Positions 46,394 through 58,500 of a stretch of 64,000 nucleotides of DNA are shown piece by piece. Positions within the stretch are counted from its first letter, which is position 1; each line of letters starts with the position of its first letter. Location: positions 61,085,633 to 61,149,632 of the forward strand of contig NC_089584.1 of the NCBI RefSeq assembly GCF_019320115.1. Reading direction: 5' to 3'. Source of the stretch: Miscanthus floridulus (lineage: Eukaryota > Streptophyta > Magnoliopsida > Poales > Poaceae). Below the pieces are notes generated by a model. The model was not told the DNA's origin, searched no databases, and was given only the letters and a program-made list of their open reading frames with translations. A program made the position numbers and the translations under genes.

Positions 46394-46536
46394 GCCATGG
46401 AGACAACGGTGGGTCCTCAAAAGTTCCAAACTGGGGGCACCGCAACAAGATTACCAAGCAAAGGGGTGCACTAGCTCCTAGAAGGCCAACTCTTAGCGAG
46501 TGACAAAATCAAAAGTACTCTTTCCCTGATGAAGAA

Positions 46537-47001
46537 GTGAGGGATCTCTTCATGGGCCTACGGGAGTTAGAACTCATTGAGCTCCCCAAACCGAAAAGGC
46601 CAAAAGAAGCTTCTAAATTCGATGAGCCAAATTTCTGTCACTTTCATCGTGTCTTGGGTCATACGCTCAAAGATTGTTTTGTGGTCAAAAACATGATACA
46701 AAAGCTCATAGATGAAGGCACCATAGATGCCGATCTACTCAAAAGCATGACAAATGGAAAGAAAACGACTACGTCAAATGTCGCCACTTTTCAAAGTCAT
46801 CCAGTGAGTTGTGCAACTCCAAAAATGTGGCCAACTTATGATCGATATATGATATCAAAACTTGAGCATGTTAATATGTCTTTCTTAGGGCATCCACAAC
46901 AGCAAGCTAAGAGCCAGCATGAAGGCAAGGCTTTCCTTCGGTGGATCCACACCCCAAAATGTGGACCATCCGGTTCCCAAAGATCAGGAGAGTGTCGATA
47001 G
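46537..47001 (+). pseudogene. Gypsy gag C-terminal region with knuckle-like motif
   Basis: Open frame shifted relative to the gag core. NFCHFHRVLGHTLKDCFVVKNMIQ (split here by its His/Cys positions: CHFH...GH...C) is the variant zinc knuckle of this Gypsy group, preceded by GLRELELIELPKPKRPKE. The rest is a linker toward the protease. Confidence 0.75.
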
Positions 47002-47439
47002 CAACTCTCAAGATGATTTGCTCTCCGACGAATGATGGAAAAAGGCGAAGGCCCGCGCTTCTACCAAAATATAAAGAAGCACGAGGACAACCCTTTCGAA
47101 GAATATGTTGCTTTCCCCATCAGAGTTTTTGAGGATGATGAGGAGTCTCTTCACTTCCCTAAAGAAGAGGTACCCGAAGTTGCTGAAGTTTAGCTTAGAT
47201 CAGGTCATCAACTACCTAGGCCGTCTCCTCAATAAAGAAATCCCCCAAATGTAACTTCAAATGATGTGACTGAACATACCCCTAATGTGTTGGTCAAGTA
47301 TGATGTAATCTCACACTTGAAGAAAATACCATCTATGCTTTCTGTGTATGATGCCTTGTGTCTCTCTTTCTGATTTATGAAATGCATTTATTACTGCACT
47401 TTCCTTCCCTGAAGATTATAGGGTTGAGGTTTCACAAGC

Positions 47440-48068
47440 AGAAGTAAAGTTATCCCAAACTCAAAGTATTACATTCAATGATGAGGATCTATTGTTAGGA
47501 AATAAAAAGCATAACAGACCCCTTCTTATGTTCGGCGAGATCAATGATCTACCCATTAATCGCATAATGATTGATGGTGGTTCAGCCATAAACTTGTTAC
47601 CCTTGCACAGTCTTAAAAAGATTGGGTATTCTAAAGGAGACCTATGTCACTCAAATGTTGTCATTCATGGTTTTAACCAAGCTGATCAAGAAGCATTGGG
47701 TACCATATCTCTAGTTCTAAAGTTTGAAAAATCTTATGACATATGTATACTTCCATGTGATTGATGCGACTACCTCATATAATGTTCTTATCGGTCGCCC
47801 ATGGCTGCATGAAAATGGAGTTGTTCCATCTACTCTGCATCAATGCATCAAGTATAAAGATCCTTTAGGGAGCCTAGTAAGGATTTTTGCTGATAAAAAG
47901 CCATTCACTATAGAAGAATCCTTCTATGTTGATGCAAATTTTTATTTTGAGCCTATTGATAAAGTCTCAAAACCAAAATCATCATTGTCATTAGAACCAA
48001 AACTAAATTTGTCTCTACTAACACGAAGGCGGGTCATAGCCGCCCATTTCTCGCCATCAAATAGATAA
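47440..48068 (+). pseudogene. Gypsy aspartic protease, frameshifted
   Basis: Reads NRIMIDGGSAINLLPLHSLKKIG with the catalytic Asp in a DGG variant of the usual DTG/DSG, then NVVIHGFNQADQEALGTISL, and, after a one-base frameshift near 47760, TTSYNVLIGRPWLHENGVVPSTLHQCIKY, the C-terminal flap region. It terminates at 48066 without leading into a reverse transcriptase. The element therefore encoded only Gag and protease, or lost the rest. Confidence 0.82.
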
Positions 48069-49907
48069 GGAGCACGTTTATCGCAAGAACCTAGAATATC
48101 AACTTAATATCTTAAGTCACTATGTTGTCAACAAAGAGAAGTATGAGAGTTCAAACTAGGTTGTGGATCAATAGGGCATAGTTAGGTCAGTCTTTAGGTC
48201 ATTCGCTTTGCTCAGATTGTTAGAGTGATTGAAGTTTGCGCTATCTAGTTAAAAGTTTGTGTTAGGTTTGATTGTGTAATAAAGTGCCCTATGATATTAA
48301 TGGAATCTTATTGTTATTACCTACTCTCTATCTCTTTTTGATATGTGTTTGTCTCCACATATTGTGCATAAAGCTAAACAGGAAACAAGTGTGGGGGAAG
48401 CACACTGCGACAACAAAACGAGATCCGATCACAAAATATCATGAAATTAAGAAAGCAATGGACTAAATACCACGCTCAGCAAAGTTGGACTGAAACAGGC
48501 CTGAGAGTGGTCCGCTAGGCCTCCTGCATGGGCCGGCTAGCCCAGCCCGGCCCACCTCCGCCTCTCCTCATGCTTTGTCCACAGTCAGGTTTGCGGCCCA
48601 TATGATCTATTTTCACATATCTCACTTTCTGTTTCCAACTGAATTGAAAATTCTTTGATAAATAACTTTAAAACCTGAGGAAAGATTATTTCAGTCATGA
48701 CTAAAGGATAGACTCACATAACTCTTTTCCTAGAAGTCTTGCTACTATTGGGAACTTATTATTAGGGACCCCATGTTACTTAAATTATTGTGGAATGAGA
48801 TATAGTAGAATAGTGAGAACTTGATTCTTGATGTCTCATTGTTGGAGAATTTTATTTCAAAAAATTAAAAAGAATAGCTAGACCTCTCTTTTGTGGTAAG
48901 CAATATCCCACCAGAGCCATACATGATATGATAGACTAGGAAAACCTTATACATATACTACTTGTCATTGTATTGAGTTTGGTCAAACCTTGTGACCCTT
49001 GTTGAGAAATTTGTCATGCTCTCAAGATCAAGATCACACACACTCCACATATATCTGCTGCTCCTATACTAGGAGTACGCAACAATATGTTTTCTATCCA
49101 CCCAAAAATGTTTTGCTCCTACACTAGGAATACATATAAAAATACGATTGTTAGGATAAATGCTCCAAGTTCTTGTAAAAATCTCTCTCGAAAGTTTCAA
49201 TTACAGAAGAAGAGGCATGGGCAATGCAAGAGTTATTCATAAAAGAAAAAAGAAAAAGTATTGAAAAAAACAAGTGTCCGAGATATTGAAAACAATAGGT
49301 ACTTAAATGCTCGCTTAAAAAAGAAGAAGAAAGATGAATAAGATAGCCCATCTTTTCTTACAGAAGTGTTTCCAAGTTTCAATCAAGAGAGATATGTTCC
49401 AATGAGCATTGTAGAATTAGGTTAGCCACCATATTCATATCCATACACATACACATCTTGATCTAAGAGTATGACATTTTTTCTTATTGGATCCTTGTTT
49501 TGACTTTATAATATATGCAATGCAAGTATGTTTTCAAACTCATCCCTACCTAAGCTCCACATAAGCTTTTTAGAAGTAAGTAAAAAAAGGCAAAGTCATT
49601 AATGCCTTGGTGAGGATCCAAAAAATACCACATATATTGAGTGATTTGAGAGTACCACAAAAGGGAGAAGGTAAGCTATGTTTTGTTTTCAAAAATCTTA
49701 AAATATTTCTCCAATTGACTTGACTGAATGAAGATGGTGATATGTTTCAAGCTATTCCATTCTTCAACCGCCCAAAGTTTCGTGGTAGACACTTTTGAAT
49801 CCTACCGAGCATGTACGACTGGGAATGGTTTTATGTTGATGTCTTGTCCTAAGGTTATGTATTAAGTAATTCATCCTTTTATCGAGGACGAGTAAAAGCC
49901 TAAGTAT
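48069..49907. other. Noncoding 3' region of the gag-protease element
   Basis: AT-rich with no gene seen. A GC-rich patch (48520-48600) repeats GGCCGG/GGCCCA-type sequence like that in nearby LTRs. It ends with AAAAGCCTAAGTATGGG, the left half of a polypurine tract interrupted by the CACTA insertion. Confidence 0.5.
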
Positions 49908-49910
49908 GGG

Positions 49911-52900
49911 CACTACACCACAACACCAAGATTAGCGATGGATGGTCTGACGCTAAAAGCGGCTACAGCAATAGACAATCTGACGCTAAAAAGTTATAGC
50001 GACAGACTTCTACAGGCAGTGTAAGTCCTGTCGCTAAAAATTTTTAGCGATAGACAGTACTTTTAGCGACAGATAGTCCATTGCCCTGAATTTTTATAGC
50101 AACAGACAACCTGCTGCTACTCTTTAGCTATAGATCATTTGATGCTACATATAGTTTTAGCGATAGATGGTCCAACAGTTAGTTTTAAATGGTTAAAAAA
50201 TGAAAATTGATCGGTCAACAATTATTACAAATGTTACATGGGGCTTTAAGAGTTCATTTAGCAAATACACAACTAGAATTCAACTTCAATAAAATACATG
50301 CATTTTCACAAATTTGACCAAAAATTTACAATAGCTCACATAGGTAAGCTCACCACATCTACTTCCTTTAGAGATAAAGAACATCCTCCAAAACCATCCA
50401 AGCCAATCTAGTTGTGGAAGCATGTGCCTTGTGCTACTAAAAGTAGTGATTGCAACTAAAACAATAAGAAAGTACATTATGTTTATTTAGCATAAAACAG
50501 AAAAATCATAGTATGAATGTAGAACACAGTAAAGCATTAAGAATCGACAAATTCAGAAAATGGAAACATAGTTTGCATATTGAGCATGGCATATATACTC
50601 AAGCAGATACATTAGTTTGTGTGGAGATTATATTTTTACCATTTACATTGATCAATACAGCAAGTTGTATATGTAGCAAAAAAAACAAAAACAAAAACAA
50701 AACATAGCACTTGTCCTTAAAATCACTTGTCTCTAGATTCTGAATCTACATTATCAAAGTAAAAAAAGAACTAATCCTTAAATTCACAAAAAATTAAAAA
50801 CTAAAAATTAAAGGGATATAACAGACATTGCATTATAGATGTACATCCAATTACTTATTCAAACTGTCTGAGCCTCATCTTACTTGTCCTCCAACACAGA
50901 TGGATAGATATATAATTTACACAAAACATAGTAAGGCATCACAGTACAACTCTTTGCGTGTGGAAAAATCATTCCCTTAGTTACCTTAGTGTAATAATCC
51001 ACTAATGCTAGGTCTTCCTTTCTTCTAAGGCATCATCAAATCTTGTTTTGGCTTCCAAGTTCTTCAGATGACAGCTACATAGTATAGTAAAGATCTGAAA
51101 GTAGGCAGCTATGTAAGGGAGCCATAAACTTGCTATGAACAAAAATGATGAACTAGAAGCTCTTTACTAATCTTAAATCATGGCATAAAAGTGTAAATGA
51201 TATGCAGTGTAATATGCCCTGGTAAGGCCTGATTTTTTTTAAACCACATGGCATAAAAAACTAGAGAAACATTCAGGATACCTAGCTGCAAGTCAAGTAA
51301 ACTACATACCATTATTCTTGGTTCCCTTGGTTACTGCTTATTTCAAAAGTTGTATGTATGTAGAGCCTGCAGTCCACATAAAGGATAACTAAAAATATGA
51401 AACAGGAACAAAGATGCATAACTGAACTTGCATGTATTTTACAGATCTTGTATGGAGAGGTTGCAGTCCACAAATGATCTAGTAAGTCTAAAATTCAGAT
51501 GTAGCTTAGCATGTTCTACAGGTTTGCATTCACCTTAAGTCAAGATAAGGGACGGCGAGAGCTCACCTTAGTCACAGTGCTGGCAGCCGGACCTCATGAC
51601 CTGCTGCAGCTTATCAATAAATAGAAACCAAGAGTAAGCAGAATAAGCACAATCTGCTTTTCACAAAAATTTCCAAAAAGCAGCCTCTACAAAATCACAA
51701 GCTGTGCCAAACAGGCCCTCAGAGTAGAGTGAAATGAAGTTCAAAACTTAACTAGCCTAGCTATCCAGGTGCTACTAATTGGCATTATGTAAGAGTGAGC
51801 ATACACAAATACTGCTAATGGTGATTTCATAAGATTATTCTGCTTGACAAATGTCTTAACAGACAAAAACAGAAATTGTTTAAGCTAGAGAGGAGGCACA
51901 TATGTAGTGAATTAGCAGAGGAAACACATAAAGATTGACAAACCTGATAAAAGAAGAGAAGCAGTCCATATAAAAGGAGAAGGTTAGCACTCAGTGCAGA
52001 TTAACTAAGAAAAAGAAAGCATCTATAAGACAATAAGAAGGCTCAAGCTTTTTGAATTATTAGTACTACAGTACTATGACCATTAAGAAGAAGCATAGTT
52101 CATTGTAGTGGTAAACTTTAGAAGGTGCAATATTAGCTTGAAGGATCAGAAAAAAGGGGCACCTAACTGAAAACAGCAAGACAATTGAGAAACATGACAA
52201 GAGTAAATAATTTATCAAAAATTATTGTGACAATTCTATCATTCTCTCAGAAATATAGAATTTTATCTCAGAATTTCTACAATCCTATGATACCGTACAA
52301 GAAATAGTTATCTTCCTTAGATCATATAATACTTGAACTATCAAGACCTTTCACAATCTGGACTGTGATGGGTTACCTTCCTTCGATCATATCCACTCCT
52401 GCAATAGTATAAGAACCACAAAGTGACCTAGAGTATTTCCTAAGCAATAGTATCCCACATATGAGTTTATACAAACAAGAAGGAACTAAGCAATTAATAT
52501 ATAAATAGGACTCAGAACATATTAACTCATAGGAGTGAACTTAGATGCACTTAGAGGTATACAGCCAGGTAAGGTCCTCCAATATGAAAGAATATAGAAA
52601 AAATTGAAAGAATTAGCTGATGCACTTAGATGACACTACGTCACTACCATAAGTTACATGTGCTGTTGATTCTGTGAACCTCAGAAAAACCAGTAACACG
52701 TTTCAGAATATGATATCTAGACTACTTAAAGCATACAACCTGTAGGCATTTCTAGCTTGTAGGCATAACACAACATACTTCAAGCATATGGATATATATA
52801 GCTACAGCCTACAGGCATTTCTAGCCTTTGAAATAAATTCTAAAAGGCCTACTTCCAATAGGATTTTTTTATTTGTTAGTTCAGGTTTTGTGAAATACAG

Positions 52901-54138
52901 AAAACATCAAGCACCCTATCCACATTTCTAGCATCCACGAGTGATCTACTAACTGATAACGCCTAACAAAGGAATGAATGCACTCAGAAACATATAGAAA
53001 CTAAACCTAGGTTATCGAGTCAAAAGGGAATCAAACTATTAGTGAAGATGAGCTACCAGTACTATGTAGATGATAAGAGCTAGTCACACATAGCAAAATC
53101 CCTACAGGTAAAGGACCTTTATGTTCGTAGTTTGGGGAAATTCATAGGAAATTGCAGCCATCATAGATCAAGGAACCATATCAATTTGGGGAGAGGAGAC
53201 AACAAAGGGAGATATGTGGAAAACCTAGGTCGAGGAAGGCGAGCTTGAGGCTAGCGGCGCGGTCGTCGAGGGGGCTCTGCCGCTACCATGGCGCCCCCAT
53301 CCCACCTAGTCATCGCTGTCATGAGGGATTTCGTCCCCATCACACCCTCCTCTCCATCCTCCCACGAACCTATAGCCACCGCACCTCTCAAACCCTAGGT
53401 CTCCAATGCCTTCTCGATTTTCTTCCTTGCAAGTAGGAGGATGACGAGATGGAGTACCAGCCAGCATCCTGTCATCGCCATGGAGCTTGCCGCTGCCATG
53501 CTCGGCCTCTAGATCTGAGAGAGGATAGGAAGCAAGGAGAGAGAAGAGTGGAGAGGGAGGAGTCGAATCTAAGGGAGAGAGATGCGGAGGGTCGGGGAGG
53601 GGGTAGTCGACCTGTAGCCACACCGAAATGCTGGAGGGCAAAGGTAGCTAGGCTAGAGGGCAGAGGGGCCAAAGGTGCTAGGTAGCGGAGGTAGGGTCGT
53701 GGGGACAGGGATGGGGGAGTCGTGAAGTGGTGGATGGGGCGCCAGCGCTTGGGACGAGGTGGGTCGCGTGAGGCTAGAGCTAGCGCTAGCTGATGGAGCG
53801 GCGATTTGGGAGAGAATTGGGAGGGAGAAGAGTAGCGGTGGCGCTGATTTAGGGTAGAAACATTTCCCTCTGTACTCTATGGGCCGGGCTAAAATTCACG
53901 CTCGAGCTGGGCTCAGGTGGGACCATTTTTTAGCAACAGACTATATGACGATATAAATCACTTTAGCGACAGACAAGCAAATGGTGATTGTGAATACGTA
54001 TACCAACAGACATTGAATCGCAAAATGAGGATTTAACATCAGATGGTCTCTGAGTTATCTTTACCATCAGATCATCTATCGCCAAATATAATTTTTAGCG
54101 TCAGATGTCTGACGATGAAGCGGTGTTGTGGTGTAGTG
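49911..54138. mobile_element. CACTA transposon, 4.2 kb, non-autonomous
   Basis: The left end CACTACACCACAACACC and its exact complement at the right end form a perfect 17-bp terminal inverted repeat. GGG flanks both sides (49908-49910 and 54139-54141), the 3-bp duplication typical of CACTA elements. Subterminal repeats of TTTTAGCGACAGA and variants fill about 49930-50170 and 53930-54110. No transposase is recognisable in any frame. The interior contains a GC-rich block at 53220-53870 that reads like a 5' leader/first exon on the minus strand. Confidence 0.92.
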
Positions 54139-54141
54139 GGG

Positions 54142-54147
54142 GAAGCT
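54142..54147 (+). promoter_or_regulatory. Right part of split polypurine tract
   Basis: GAAGCT joins the LTR start at 54148. Together with TATGGG at 49905-49910 it gives a purine run before the LTR, so the CACTA element landed inside the tract. Confidence 0.65.
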
Positions 54148-55377
54148 TGTTGACGGTAGTTAATGTTAATCACAAACCATCAATATACCTTGCATAAATA
54201 CCTAAAATGGATCACCAACATAGACTTAGGGGTTTTAATTGACAATTTCCATGAGTTTTGGTGAATATGTGTTTTTAGCAGGATTTTATCAGAAAACCGC
54301 CAAGGAGGACCTATTCGTCAAAGGAAATCATGTTTATCCATGATGGTATCTACATAGGAAGACTCTAGAAAACTCTAGAAGGCGAATCACCAAAGCGGGC
54401 CATGTCCATGACATGTGGGGCCAGTCGGCCCCACTATCAGGCCAGCCGGCATGTAGGCCTCCCATGTCAGCCTCCTGTTGCTATGTTGGTTCTTCATCAC
54501 CTCAAGGATCACATCTACATCGTCCTTTTAAGTTGGTCTGATCCAAGGGTCTAGGATGCTTGAAGGGCCCTATATATATCTACATGTACCCCCCTTCAGG
54601 AGGCCATGCATTTGATCTAGAGAGCTTGAGAGCCAGAAACCCTAATTTATATTTCCACTGGGATCAGAGCTAGCAATCAAGAGAAGATTAGTCCTCAATA
54701 GGATTTAGTCTTGTAATAGAGACAGAGAGATAGAGTGAGAGGAAAGAGTTTTGGAGGAGTCCTGGCCTATCGGTGCTCTCTCTACGGCTTATATCCTGGT
54801 GGAACCAAGTTCTTCATTAGCTTGCTTCTGAGATTTCTCTAGTTATCAACTTCTAATTCAAGTAAGCATCTTGTTTATATTGTTCTTTAGGTTTGCGACT
54901 CTCTTTTGAGTACTTTAATCCTTGTAGCTCCTGGGTTAAAGTAATACTTGTAGTGTAAGCGTGGTATTTAGACTCGGTTACTCATGGATGTACCCTACTT
55001 TCCGGATCGATGGTAGCTCGCGAGGGTGACTCTTATAGCCTCGTTAAATCCTTTGTAGTTCACCTCCCGTCAGTAGGTCTAGCAGGACCTTGTTACTATA
55101 GGAAACATACTCTACCAGTGTTTTCTTTAGTAATATCCCCAGAATTGAACAATAGAAGACAAAGCTTACCGAAGTTAGAACTAGAAGACCTCTATGATCT
55201 CCTTTATACTCCTATTATCTAGCCTTGATTGTGAAGTTGGGTTAAGTTAGATTTAGTTATTCTCACACACATTTCCTTCAGATCGATATAAAACTAGGAT
55301 ACTCCTGGTGAAGTGCTACATCGGTATAATATTCGTGTGCTTGCGGATTATTCTATGTGCATTAATTTATACTAACA
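54148..55377 (+). repeat. 3' LTR of the gag-protease Gypsy element
   Basis: Starts TGTTGACGGTAG after the split polypurine tract and is judged to end TTATACTAACA at 55377. TATATATA is at about 54571-54580, in GGGCCCTATATATATC. It is related to the LTR at 23995 (shared TTTTGGTGAAT, ACTCTAGA, GGTGAAGTGCTACA blocks) but belongs to another family or much older copy. The right end is by pattern. Confidence 0.65.
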
Positions 55378-55520
55378 ATGGGTAGTGGGAGCAGACATTT
55401 AGAACAGTCACCGAGAATAGGCATTGAGCAGGCATTGAAAGTGGCAATACATCGGAGGAAGTGCTAGAAGCTCATGGTCAGTGGCAATGAAATATAAAAG
55501 CGAATGGAAGAGAACACGAA

Positions 55521-58500
55521 TTTCTTACTATCAAAGCAGCGAGCCTCGGCCGCTCCTCAGGGTGGCCATGGTAGCATATTTATTTTGTCCTGTTGGATTA
55601 TCGCTTCGACGTTTAGATTTAGTTCCAGCTACTGTTCTAGAGCCTTCGTTCATCTACTCTCCGTCTCTTTACTATGACCGTCCTCATCCTCATTCACCCC
55701 CTCGTCCCCTCCATTGTCCGCAGCGTCCCTACCTTCGCTCCTCCCTCCACGGCCCTAGATCTGCTCTTTCCTCCGTCCCTCTCCCTCTTCCTATGGCAAT
55801 GGCGTAGGCGCGGTGGCATGGGGCCAGCGGCACCACCCCTGGCGCGCCCTTTGGCGCGGGTGGCGCACCCTACCGTGCCGTTGCGTGCCCGACGCTACCT
55901 CCTAGCGCGTCTAGGCCCCACGCGCTAGCTCGGCCACAGCCCCCAGTGCTCGTTGGCTCCGGCGCCACAAGACATAGGTGAAGGTGGCCTCCCTACCTTC
56001 CTATCCTCTCCCTCATCAGTGCCAGGGTGCAGCGTCGATCTGTGCTTGTCTGCCTTCTTTGCTAGGGTCCATCTGGGGTCTCCATGTTCGGATCTGGTCT
56101 TTTCCCCACTAGATCTGTGTACATCACCAACAGTTAAGCCTGGGGAGCCATGGACGACGCTGGCATGGGGGAGGGCCGCTCTGGCTACACGATGAGAGAG
56201 GACTGCCTAGGTGCACCAGCAGCGTCACTCAACCTCCATAGGTCGATGTTGGTCCTTCGGTGATCGCACCTTGACTGTCCAGATTTACTCTCCCGGTTGC
56301 TTACTGCATCTCCACGTGACACCCTCCCAATGGTTAATAGCAGCAAAAATATCTTGCCTTCTTCTCTCTTCCAGATTCAGATCCAGATCCGGTCTCTCAA
56401 TCTTCTGCACTAGCTACACCCTTTTCACTTGACTTGGATAGATGGATAGGTACCGAGGAACATGCAACTACACGTTGTGATTATTGATGATCCATGATTT
56501 TGTTGGTAGGCACCACTACTTTTAGTATTTTTTTTGGTATTGCTCGCCCTTTATGCGTTACTGAAAATCAATGATTTTTGTACATCTATTGGAAAATGAG
56601 CTTGTCATATCCAACCAGGTTCACGTCACTGCGCCACGGTCCCTACGACTATCTTATTGGTAAATCTGATACTAGCCTGGTCGATTTGGTACATCTATGT
56701 ACCGGTTCCATCGATATGTATTCTAGTTATTTTTTCCAGCTGCATCGACACTTCATTTGGGGGTAAATCACTAAACAGCCTGGTGAGTCTGCCAAAGTGC
56801 CATCTACCTCTTCGTTTTCTTGACAGTTATTTGTGTGTTGATGGCTGATGCTACTTGCCATTTACCTCTTGCAATTTATTGACCATCTGCTGCTGCAGCC
56901 CTGGCAAGATTAATGCTTGGATATTGGAGATGTTTTCTTTAATTAGTGATGTTACACGGTTTAGGTTAATGTATTGCATGTACCCACATTGCAGTGGAGC
57001 TATCTTTGTTTAAGAAATAAATGCATCAAATTATGTGTTTCATGTCCTGAGACCGGGCATTAATGAGGTTATTAATTTGAAAGTTTCTGTCGACTGTTGT
57101 GCTCATTTTCCATGACATCGCTGGTTGTATTTATTGGTGCAGTATTGATTTTGATTTGTCCTTACTCAGGTCATTGTTTACCTTCTCTAATTATGGTCTA
57201 TCTTTCCAATAGTTACAGTGACGCCAATGGCATCCACTGCTTCTATAAAGATGGCAACCTTTAAACTACAATATTTCATGTACATCCCCATTTGATCATG
57301 TTATCTTTATGAGGTACTTAGTTTTCTTATCATATCACAAGACTCATCTAATTAGACACTTCAGTTTTACTTGGTTTAGGAGGCAACGATGATTACTGGT
57401 TGCATCTACATTAAGTGACAAGAAGCCACATCTTTTTGGTATTTCGCTTCTATACAGTGCTGCTTCATGTGCTGCAATGATTTATTGCGTTCGTTTAAGA
57501 TAAAATATTGCCTTTTTGTCTCCATTTTGATGCGCAATTCCATTTCTGTTGCCTGCTCAGGTTTAGTACAGTGAGATTTTCCCCTTCAGGATGGTATATA
57601 ATTCTAGTCTGCTATTTTTCCACTTCATAACATTTTCCATTATTCTTCTAATATTGCGGGTTCTAATTATATTTGTCAGATAAATTGGTTAATAATGTAG
57701 TGACCTTCCCAACCTTACAAATGTCCTCCCATTCAGCTCTAAAATCAAACCGATGGTTCAACTTAATACAATGAATTTCAACAACTATGTTTACTGGTCA
57801 GCATCCTCACTGAGTTTCATTCATCGTTCTATGGCCAATAGTGTCTACACAATTTTTCAGGATACGTTCTAGAGCACGCTCTAAGTTTGAGTTGTTCTCC
57901 TTTTTACCTGATGATGTCTTTTAGCCTTGTAGGTGATTTCAATTTTACAATAGCCATTTCCTTTATGACTGTCTTTCAGTTTCAATTCGGTTTACATCAT
58001 TAGCTGAAGTATTGTGTTCAGTATGGATTTATTTTTCTCACACATAAGGTTTTGCGTGCAGCTGGCCTATCGACGGTAGCACAAATTTTGCTACCTGTGC
58101 CATTCATGTTGTGGCAGAAAAAAACTGAACATGTCTCAATGTGCAGTGCTGCTGTTGTAATCTTTTCAGCATATATAAGTGTGTGCTTATGGTGCCTAGC
58201 ATCCTCAGATATTATATATATTCAATTAGCCTTGATGTCAATTAAATCTATCTTGCTTGCTCTGTCACTCGGATATTTTAGCTACGGCAGATAATGGTTT
58301 GGTGTCGATGCCTTCAGCCTAAATATCATTTTCGTACAATTGTTCCATCGTTATTTATTTTGATATGAACATACATCATGTAAGCATAGTCTACATTTTG
58401 TTTTGCAGAAATAAAAAATAAGCAATGGGATAGCCACATACATATGTAAAGGACTCTCGGACGAAAAAAAGCAGCTCATCAAGATTGCAAATAGGAGTGG

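Noticed and set aside
53306..53685. Protein-coding gene inside the CACTA element
   Set aside because: ORFs occur on both strands of a GC-rich block and have no family signature; at most captured exon fragments.
23995..55377. LTRs at 23995 and 54148 as the two ends of one element
   Set aside because: Their sequences share only blocks, divergence is far beyond a sister pair, and the 5-bp flanks (CATAT and ATGGG) do not match.
55481..55928. Overlapping plus-strand ORFs at the Helitron start
   Set aside because: Pro/Leu/Arg-rich readings of CT-rich DNA with no conserved motif; one begins outside the element.
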